A DNA stretch of 7,623 nt from CAYVTZ01 sp964454685 (lineage in GTDB: Bacteria; Bacillota; Clostridia; Christensenellales; Christensenellaceae), in contig CAYVTZ010000073.1 of NCBI GenBank assembly GCA_964454685.1, positions 1 through 7,623 of the forward strand. The letters are read 5' to 3'. The notes beneath the pieces are model-generated. The model made no database searches and had not been told where the DNA came from. It was given only the letters and a program-made list of their open reading frames with translations. Positions 1 through 3,729 of the stretch are shown piece by piece (the first letter of the stretch is position 1; each line of letters starts with the position of its first letter). The translations under genes and the position numbers were made by a program.

Positions 1-71
1 AATACTACAATGAAATTGCAGCCAATGTGTAACATATCATTTGACAATGTATAGAGTTTTCGCCATATTCC

Positions 72-100
72 TTGACAAATGATACATTGTTTGTTAAACT
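72..100 (+). promoter_or_regulatory. Promoter of tRNA-Ser(UGA)
   Basis: A perfect -35 box TTGACA (72-77) is followed after 17 bp by TAAACT (95-100), which matches the -10 consensus at 4 of 6 bases. The boxes lie about 20 bp upstream of the first tRNA gene and point at it. It probably drives both tRNA genes, since I see no second promoter as good between them. Nothing else is recognisable in bases 1-71. Confidence 0.75.
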
Positions 101-119
101 TAATAACGCGCATTTCGTT

Positions 120-210
120 GGAGAGATGGTCGAGTTGGTTGAAGGCACCGGTCTTGAAAACCGGCGATGGCGTGAGCTATCCGTGGGTTCGAATCCCACT
201 CTCTCCGCCA
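120..210 (+). tRNA. tRNA-Ser (anticodon TGA)
   Basis: A complete class II tRNA with encoded CCA. The acceptor stem GGAGAGA (120-126) pairs with TCTCTCC. The anticodon stem CCGGT (148-152) and ACCGG (160-164) encloses loop CTTGAAA, giving anticodon TGA at 155-157, which reads UCA-type serine codons. There is a long variable arm (GATGGCGTGAGCTATC region), as expected for tRNA-Ser. The T arm is GTGGG-TTCGAAT-CCCAC and is followed by discriminator G and CCA at 208-210. All stems pair, so the gene appears functional. Confidence 0.97.
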
Positions 211-302
211 CTTCTTTTTTAGGAGGGCATGGGGGTCAAACGGATTTAAGCAAAATGGATTGGTGCACACCGTTCCAAATATCAGATAACAAACATTCAG
301 TT

Positions 303-396
303 GGAGAAGTACCCAAGTACGGCTGAAGGGGCTCCCCTGCTAAGGGAGTAGGCTGAGGTAATCGGCGCGAGGGTTCAAATCCCTCCTTCTCCGCCA
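303..396 (+). tRNA. tRNA-Ser (anticodon GCT), likely integration target
   Basis: A second class II tRNA. Acceptor GGAGAAG (303-309) pairs with CTTCTCC (386-392), then discriminator G393 and encoded CCA 394-396. The anticodon stem CTCCC (332-336) and GGGAG (344-348) holds anticodon GCT at 339-341, reading AGC/AGU serine codons. The variable arm is long and the T-loop is GGTTCAAATCC. The gene is intact. The phage-like element starts immediately downstream, so its 3' end is the probable attachment core; integration that rebuilds a tRNA 3' end is a common habit of tyrosine integrases. That role is inferred, because the second att copy is outside the window. Confidence 0.97.
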
Positions 397-399
397 AGC

Positions 400-433
400 A
401 AAACCCGCTATACATCAGTGTTTAGCGGGTTTT
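400..433. terminator. Bidirectional intrinsic terminator between tRNA-Ser and the capsid operon
   Basis: An 11-bp perfect inverted repeat, AAAACCCGCTA (400-410) and TAGCGGGTTTT (423-433), with a 12-nt loop. It ends in short T runs on both strands, so it can stop the tRNA transcript from the left and the capsid operon from the right. It begins 4 bp after the tRNA CCA and may have arrived with the element's attachment site. Confidence 0.85.
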
Positions 434-444
434 CTAATTCTCGT

Positions 445-464
445 TGACCCTTCAAATGACCCTT
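445..464. repeat. TGACCCTT direct repeats, candidate integrase arm sites (attL)
   Basis: TGACCCTT occurs at 445-452 and again at 457-464, a spacing of 12 bp, between the tRNA-Ser 3' end and the stop of the capsid gene. Short TGACCC-type direct repeats beside a tRNA 3' end are typical of arm-binding sites of AP2-arm tyrosine integrases in Firmicutes, and the window does encode such an integrase. The arm-site role is inferred. Confidence 0.45.
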
Positions 465-472
465 TACAGATT

Positions 473-1324
473 CTACTTTGTAACCGCAGTGATAGCCTGA
501 TAGTAAATTGCCTTTGCTTTATTATCCAGCACAAAGGCATCATAGTTGATACGCCCTTCCACCAATGTGCCACTGATCCCCGGCGGGTTTACGTGAGTAT
601 TGTACTGCTCTAGCTTCGTAGGCGCAACCGTTGCTACAGGGTGTACCAGCATAAACCCAAATGTAGCCGGCAATCGATTTTCGGATACTTTGACCACACT
701 TGCCCCGTCTACCATGCCAATCACACCCTTTAATCGTAGATCGTTACCGATATCTGTTTCCATTGCGATATCCTTGCACTTTTTCAAGAGTAGGTTTGTT
801 GCAGGTGTTACGATCCACACACGCCCCGCCTCTGGCACTTCCGCATCATCCAAGACCTTCGATGCTGCAAGCATCTGTTCATAGATGTTTGCTTCCGTAA
901 GCGCAACCGCCGCGGGCTTTGTGCCTGCCTTGGCGCACATCTGCCCATAGACATAAGCGTCAATTTCAGGGATGACCACCTGCCGAACCTGACGCGCAAG
1001 CGCCGAAGCCGCTTCCAGTTGCTCGCCTGTTTCGTCTTGGTCAAGCGTGTCAACCACAAACGTGAAACTGCGATCCTTGGTAAGCAACATCGTTTCCGTA
1101 GTCGCGTCCAAATCGGCAGGATTCCCGTATCTGCTCCAGCTCTCACCTGTCAACGCCTGATTGCGCCCATAGTCATTCATCGGCGCGGTAGTGACTTTAT
1201 ATACCTTGATCGTTTCTGCACCCGTCCAAGAGAAGTCCTCATTTGTTACGAGTGATTTTTTGCTTTCTGTGGCGAATATCTCATCCACGTAAGGCAAGTA
1301 TTTAGTTACAAGCTCAATAGCCAT
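473..1324 (-). CDS. HK97-fold phage major capsid protein
   Basis: A 283-residue protein that I recognise as a phage major coat protein of the short HK97-fold type seen in Firmicute prophages. It should self-assemble into the icosahedral shell. An N-arm (about 1-28) is followed by an E-loop-like strand pair (FSWTGAETIKVYKVTTAPMN, 31-50), the KDRSFTFVVDTLDQDET segment (83-99), a long spine helix ending in IPEIDAYVYGQM (118-129), a P-domain with WIVTPATNLLL (170-180), and a closing strand region EGRINYDAFVLDNKAKAIYYQ (256-276). There is no N-terminal delta domain, which fits use of the separate scaffold encoded just upstream. The ATG start follows AAGGAG (1334-1339) at 9 nt. The upstream gene's stop overlaps that ribosome site, so the two are probably translationally coupled. 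No frameshift is visible. It is the last gene of the minus-strand operon and the only intact shell gene here. Confidence 0.88.
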   Translation of the reverse strand: MAIELVTKYLPYVDEIFATESKKSLVTNEDFSWTGAETIKVYKVTTAPMNDYGRNQALTGESWSRYGNPADLDATTETMLLTKDRSFTFVVDTLDQDETGEQLEAASALARQVRQVVIPEIDAYVYGQMCAKAGTKPAAVALTEANIYEQMLAASKVLDDAEVPEAGRVWIVTPATNLLLKKCKDIAMETDIGNDLRLKGVIGMVDGASVVKVSENRLPATFGFMLVHPVATVAPTKLEQYNTHVNPPGISGTLVEGRINYDAFVLDNKAKAIYYQAITAVTK

Positions 1325-1338
1325 TTTGATTTACTCCT

Positions 1339-1743
1339 TCACTTTCTATTAAGCCCCATTGCTGCTCGTATTGGGTTCCCAGCGAAACCGCCGCCGCCCG
1401 TTCCCCCTGCTACGATCGTGGGGATTGTATTGTTTATTGTTTTCTCATCCTCTTTTGAACGGAACACCTTTTCAATTTCAAGAATTGCTTGATCCAGTGA
1501 TTCCGCATTATCAAATTTCAATACGTCCACCAACGAAATCGGAATCCCTTTTTCCTGCAATTTTTCTTTTGCAGTGAACAATAGTTCTTTGCGGTTGAGT
1601 TCCTGCTCTCTTTGGTTGACTGCCCCTTCCATCTTGGCGCGTTCTTCCGCAATGCGTTTGCTTACAAAGCGGTTTACATCGTCTTGTGTGAAGGTCTTTT
1701 CGCCGCTCTCTTGCGGCTGATTTTCCATTTGCTCATGATTCAT
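1339..1743 (-). CDS. DUF4355-type phage capsid scaffolding protein
   Basis: A 134-residue scaffold that guides coat protein assembly and then leaves the shell. The start is ATG at 1743, behind AGAAGGGAG (about 1752-1760, 8-nt spacer); a longer in-frame extension exists but lacks this support. The N-terminus is polar, followed by FTQDDVNRFVSKRIAEER (18-35) and a charged, probably coiled-coil stretch with REQELNRKELLFTAKEKL (45-62). Next comes the GIPISLVDVLKFDNAESLDQAI segment (66-87), typical of DUF4355, then a Gly-rich linker (113-122) and a basic C-terminus, NPIRAAMGLNRK, likely to bind the coat protein. It overlaps the preceding gene by 11 bp, and its stop overlaps the capsid gene's ribosome site, so the three genes form one late operon. 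Family assignment is firm; details of the interaction are inferred. Confidence 0.85.
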   Translation of the reverse strand: MNHEQMENQPQESGEKTFTQDDVNRFVSKRIAEERAKMEGAVNQREQELNRKELLFTAKEKLQEKGIPISLVDVLKFDNAESLDQAILEIEKVFRSKEDEKTINNTIPTIVAGGTGGGGFAGNPIRAAMGLNRK

Positions 1744-2038
1744 GGTTTGTACTCCCTTCTTCCGCTGTGGTAATGTCGTCCACAGTAAGCACCTCCGGTA
1801 GGCTCTGCTCAATCTCCAACAAATCATCTTGACATCGTTCGCGGTGATACATTTTTTTGTACAATGCGCTGATGCGTTCCTTTTGACTTGCCTTCCCCTC
1901 TTTTAGCCCAATACGATACACAAGCGCAGCAGAATGCGCCGCACTAAATCCTTCGCTGCGTGCCTGGTCATAGATGGCTCTTGCAATGTCAAATTCTGAT
2001 TTCAAAAGCTGTTGATTGATGTTTGATAGGTTTATCAT
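1733..2038 (-). CDS. Uncharacterised 101-residue protein, first gene of the capsid operon
   Basis: I do not recognise this family. The start ATG at 2038 has an excellent AGGAGG (2044-2049) at 5 nt. The protein is mostly predicted helix: an N-terminal amphipathic region (INLSNINQQLLKSEFDIARA), then a segment with AAHSAALVYRIGLKEGKA (33-50), a basic middle (KERISALYKKMYHRER, 53-68) and an acidic tail with EIEQSLPEVLTVDDITTAEE. No signal peptide or membrane segment. It overlaps the scaffold gene by 11 bp and shares the promoter at 2151-2179, so it is made together with scaffold and coat. That suggests a role in head assembly, such as a capsid-size or connector factor, or in regulation of that stage; this is context only. 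In tailed phages a portal or protease would normally sit at this position, and this protein resembles neither. Confidence 0.75.
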   Translation of the reverse strand: MINLSNINQQLLKSEFDIARAIYDQARSEGFSAAHSAALVYRIGLKEGKASQKERISALYKKMYHRERCQDDLLEIEQSLPEVLTVDDITTAEEGSTNHES

Positions 2039-2072
2039 AAATTCCTCCTGTTTTACGTCTTTGGGTAAGACT

Positions 2073-2114
2073 TGATAAAATAAAAAAGCGCGAGAAGTAT
2101 ATTTCTCACGCTTT
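2073..2114 (-). terminator. Intrinsic terminator in the leader of the capsid operon
   Basis: The stem AAAGCG-x-GAGAA (2085-2096) pairs with TTCTC-x-CGCTTT (2103-2114), 11 pairs with one internal mismatch and a 6-nt loop. On the minus strand it is followed by TTTTTTATTTT (2084-2074). It lies after the zinc-ribbon gene and also after the promoter at 2151-2179, but before the ribosome site of the 101-residue gene. Both readthrough from upstream and transcripts from that promoter must pass it to reach the capsid genes. A second small hairpin, GTCTT/AAGAC (2057-2071), follows. Confidence 0.85.
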
Positions 2115-2150
2115 GCAGCTTACGGCATAATGCCGCGATACTATAATTAT

Positions 2151-2179
2151 ATTATACCGCTATTCCTACGCTTTTTCAA
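2151..2179 (-). promoter_or_regulatory. Strong promoter for the capsid operon or a small leader RNA
   Basis: On the minus strand, TTGAAA (2179-2174) and a perfect TATAAT (2156-2151) are separated by exactly 17 bp. Transcription should start near 2144. The -35 box overlaps the last codons of the zinc-ribbon gene. Just downstream is a dyad CGGCAT-A-ATGCCG (2123-2135) that could be an operator or a 5' hairpin of the RNA. The terminator at 2073-2114 follows, so the default transcript would be about 66 nt. Confidence 0.8.
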
Positions 2180-2396
2180 GTAAAATATACAGTCTCTTGA
2201 AGGATTGCCCCGGTGCATATTTGCACGTGCGCATCCAACCATCCGGCACATGCCGGAGCATATTCTCTATGATCGCCAATTCTTCCGCATTACGGTAGCT
2301 AAACTTGATTTTAACACTATGATGCTGCTTACAATCACAGCATTCATCATAGTCAAGGTTTGCCCCACAATCGGGGCAGGTCTTGTACTGACCCAT
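2166..2396 (-). CDS. Small zinc-ribbon phage protein
   Basis: A 76-residue protein. I chose the ATG at 2396 because AAGGAG (2405-2410) sits 8 nt upstream. A longer form from a GTG at 2474 (102 residues) overlaps the previous reading frame by 14 bp but has only a weak ribosome site. The N-terminus carries CPDCGANLDYDECCDCK, with cysteines at 7, 10, 19, 20 and 22, a probable zinc-binding knuckle of a kind common in Firmicute prophage accessory proteins next to terminase genes. The remainder (FSYRNAEELAIIENMLRHV, then KYAPGQSFKRLYILLEKA) looks like a compact alpha/beta fold. Its function is unknown; zinc-ribbon phage proteins of this size often bind nucleic acid or protein partners, so a regulatory role is possible but unproven. 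It is the last gene before the leader terminator. Confidence 0.7.
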   Translation of the reverse strand: MGQYKTCPDCGANLDYDECCDCKQHHSVKIKFSYRNAEELAIIENMLRHVPDGWMRTCKYAPGQSFKRLYILLEKA

Positions 2397-2460
2397 GATC
2401 TGTTCTCCTTCCAGTGGAACGTTCCGTATTTTTTCGGAGCGTTCCAAATCCTTATAATAC

Positions 2461-2731
2461 TTAGAGGGTGTCACGTTTCGTTACACCTTCTGCCCTACCA
2501 AAGCGGTAGTCCATAGTGTTTCGCCTTACCAATCCGACAATACGGTGATGGTATGGATGATACCCCCATTTTCTCGATCGCATTACCGCCGTCAGATATT
2601 TGAGCACTTCCTCGGCTTTCGCAATTCGCTCCTGCTCTAGTTCCGCCATGCGCTCATCAATATACGCGCGAATATACGGTTTTCTAAGGTTCTCCCCAAC
2701 TGAACCTTACTCCCAATTCTTCATTTGACAC
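2461..2731 (-). pseudogene. terS: Broken terminase small subunit (Terminase_2 type)
   Basis: A ribosome site GGAGGG (2744-2739) precedes a GTG at 2731 that opens MSNEELGVRFSW and stops at 2684. In another frame, open from 2706, the sequence reads VGENLRKPYIRAYIDERMAE and continues LEQERIAKAEEVLKYLTAVMR to about 2578. This is the conserved middle of small terminases (the ENLxKPxIxxYIxER and EVLxYLTxVMR signatures). After that the frame runs into unrelated residues and stops at 2461. A different frame ends with GKAKHYGLPLW, faintly like the usual GKxYGL end. The N-terminal DNA-binding half is therefore mostly deleted, with a frame change near 2700 and another break near 2578. The normal protein recognises the packaging site and hands DNA to the large terminase, which is absent here. 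A 62-residue fragment could still be translated from the ATG at 2649. Confidence 0.7.
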
Positions 2732-2754
2732 GCTGCCGCCCTCCATGCTATAAT
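2725..2754 (+). promoter_or_regulatory. Perfect-consensus plus-strand promoter
   Basis: TTGACA (2725-2730), an 18-bp spacer, then TATAAT (2749-2754): 12 of 12 consensus bases, pointing against the surrounding minus-strand genes. Predicted start near 2761. It overlaps the start codon and ribosome site of the broken terminase gene. No plausible plus-strand gene follows; a terminator at 2773-2800 does. Confidence 0.65.
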
Positions 2755-2814
2755 AATCCTACCAAGATATCAGGGCGGCTACGGCTGCTCTTTTATTTTT
2801 CCCTGCGCGTGTCA
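2726..2814. repeat. Nested inverted repeats beside the terminase remnant
   Basis: Two perfect 8-bp inverted repeats are nested: TGACACGC (2726-2733) with GCGTGTCA (2807-2814), and GCCGCCCT (2735-2742) with AGGGCGGC (2772-2779). On the right the two arms are 27 bp apart, and on the left only 1 bp apart. As minus-strand RNA this could fold into a long interrupted hairpin that hides the terminase ribosome site. As DNA it could be a protein-binding or packaging site. Confidence 0.55.
2773..2800 (+). terminator. Plus-strand intrinsic terminator
   Basis: GGGCGGC (2773-2779), tetraloop TACG, then GCTGCTC (2784-2790), forming a 7-bp stem with two G-U pairs, followed directly by TTTTATTTTT (2791-2800). 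With the promoter at 2725-2754 it predicts a transcript of only about 40 nt. Confidence 0.7.
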
Positions 2815-2816
2815 GG

Positions 2817-2878
2817 CATCTACTTTCATCTACTTCTTAAGCGGGGGTACGGTACGGTTCATACCACACCATGCCCCC
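2817..2878. repeat. Short direct and inverted repeats in the gene-free stretch
   Basis: CATCTACTT occurs at 2817-2825 and 2827-2835 (10-bp period). GGTAC is tandemly repeated at 2846-2855 and followed by the related GGTTC. GGGGG (2843-2847) and CCCCC (2874-2878) can pair across 26 bp. No credible gene lies between 2732 and 2917 on either strand. The position just upstream of the small terminase is where many phages keep their cos or pac site, so this is a candidate packaging region, at low certainty. Confidence 0.35.
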
Positions 2879-2917
2879 ATATTTCCGGCAAAAATGCCGC
2901 AAAGCCCTTGAACCCGC

Positions 2918-3130
2918 TCATTTTGCGGTGAGTTGCTCTCGCGCAAACTCTGCCCCGGACAAAAACGCCAACCCGTATATTCTGTTTACCTCTCGCCTTA
3001 AAAGCTCATAGCGCTTGTTCGCCGATGCAATGTCGTCGTTCAATACGCTGGAGATCATCTCTTCAAAAAGCTCATGCACGTTTGATTTCCGTTCTCTTAC
3101 TTCCTTCAACAGGATTTCTTCATGTGACAT
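2918..3130 (-). CDS. Uncharacterised 70-residue helical protein
   Basis: I do not recognise the family. The start ATG at 3130 has AAGGAGG (3139-3145) at 8 nt, a strong ribosome site. The protein is highly charged and predicted almost entirely helical: EEILLKEVRERKSNVHELFEEM (4-25), then NKRYELLRREVNRIYGLAFLSGAEFAREQL (38-67). It has no cysteine pair, signal peptide or obvious enzyme motif. It lies between the repeat-rich ORF and the terminase remnant and probably belongs to the early/replication transcript. Small helical proteins at this position in prophages are often regulators or host-interaction factors; I can assign no role here. The open frame, codon pattern and ribosome site support it as a real gene. 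Confidence 0.72.
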   Translation of the reverse strand: MSHEEILLKEVRERKSNVHELFEEMISSVLNDDIASANKRYELLRREVNRIYGLAFLSGAEFAREQLTAK

Positions 3131-3189
3131 CTTTAATTCCTCCTTGATTTCTCGGTTTGGAAGTTGTACTCTATATGTGCGAACCTTCC

Positions 3190-3471
3190 TTAGTTGTGCG
3201 GTTTGTGATTACGGGCTGATCGTTTTGGTGATTGACAGCCCGTTTTCTTATATAGTGTTGGTTTTGATGGCTTTGATGGCTGTACATCAAGGAAACGCCT
3301 TAACCATGCGGGTTTGAACATAGCCAACAGATTTTTAGGTTGATGCGCATTGATGCACATTTGTTGATCCACAAAACTAACAGGATCATCAGGATCATCA
3401 GGATCATCAAAACTAACAGGATCATCAAAACCAACAAAACCAACAGGACCATCAAATTTATCAATATTCAT
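3190..3471 (-). CDS. Repeat-rich small ORF downstream of the replication gene
   Basis: A 93-residue ORF with ATG at 3471 and a fair ribosome site AAAGGTG at 7 nt. Its N-terminus is a run of tripeptides on a 9-bp DNA repeat: DKF, DGP, VGF, VGF, DDP, VSF, DDP, DDP, DDP, VSF. The rest is basic and Lys/Pro-rich (KPAWLRRFLDVQPSKPSKP, then YKKTGCQSPKR), partly encoded by another 9-bp repeat. No known domain. It may be a real disordered protein, acidic at the front and basic at the back. Equally, the DNA repeats may be the functional item (replication iterons) and the ORF incidental. It sits directly after the origin candidate in the same orientation as its neighbours. Confidence 0.4.
   Translation of the reverse strand: MNIDKFDGPVGFVGFDDPVSFDDPDDPDDPVSFVDQQMCINAHQPKNLLAMFKPAWLRRFLDVQPSKPSKPTLYKKTGCQSPKRSARNHKPHN
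3373..3471. repeat. 9-bp tandem repeat array (11 units)
   Basis: Eleven consecutive 9-bp units run from 3373 to 3471. AGGATCATC occurs at 3382, 3391, 3400 and 3418, with AGGACCATC at 3445; AAAACTAAC occurs at 3373 and 3409, and AAAACCAAC at 3427 and 3436. The two unit types alternate irregularly and keep the codon phase of the minus-strand ORF, each unit encoding a tripeptide such as DDP, VSF or VGF. Units decay toward the ATG. Confidence 0.85.
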
Positions 3472-3495
3472 TTACAAACACCTTTCTCTATATAG

Positions 3496-3729
3496 TGATG
3501 ATACACATGATATCATGATACCAATACATAAATAACCGCTTAGCAAAGCTGTTTTTCGGGGTATCATACCCATGGAAGCCACATGATACAGAATCCCCTA
3601 TCAGGCGTTATCTATAATAGTAGTATCATGTGTATCATCAGTATCATGTGTATCATCAGTATTATGTGTATCATCACTATCATGTGTAGCATTAGTATTA
3701 TCAAAATCATCAAGTTTATGTGTATCAAC
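3496..3729. other. Candidate replication origin: iteron-like repeat field
   Basis: The 7-mer ATGATAC or its complement GTATCAT appears about nine times between 3497 and 3675. A 17-bp word, TGATGATACACATGATA (3496-3512), recurs as its exact reverse complement at 3624-3640 and 3642-3658. An 18-bp tandem repeat (unit AGTATCATGTGTATCATC) runs from 3622 to about 3729 inside the 3' end of the replication gene, starting with two exact copies and then diverging. Two palindromes are present, CATGATATCATG (3506-3517) and GGGTAT-C-ATACCC (3559-3571). An AT-rich stretch (3521-3536) lies between the arms. Iterons around an AT-rich core, next to a primase-helicase initiator, are the known plan of phage and satellite origins. 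Assignment as the origin is inferred. Confidence 0.6.

Noticed and set aside
233..240. GGGTCAAA between the two tRNA genes, resembling the complement of the arm repeats
   Set aside because: A single copy with no partner; probably chance.
808..1146. 112-codon minus-strand ORF in another frame within the capsid gene
   Set aside because: Arg- and Leu-rich shadow frame without a ribosome site; the capsid frame is unambiguous.
2886..2899. Hairpin CGGCA-AAAA-TGCCG after the 70-residue gene
   Set aside because: Short stem without a T tract on either strand. It shares arms with the dyad at 2123-2135, but five bases is too little to claim a common site.
2725..2931. Plus-strand ORF starting at TTG inside the -35 box
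   Set aside because: The start codon is part of the promoter, the predicted terminator lies inside it, and the residues resemble no protein.
3622..3729. Possible CRISPR array
   Set aside because: The 18-bp units are contiguous with no spacers, are in coding frame, and no cas genes are present.
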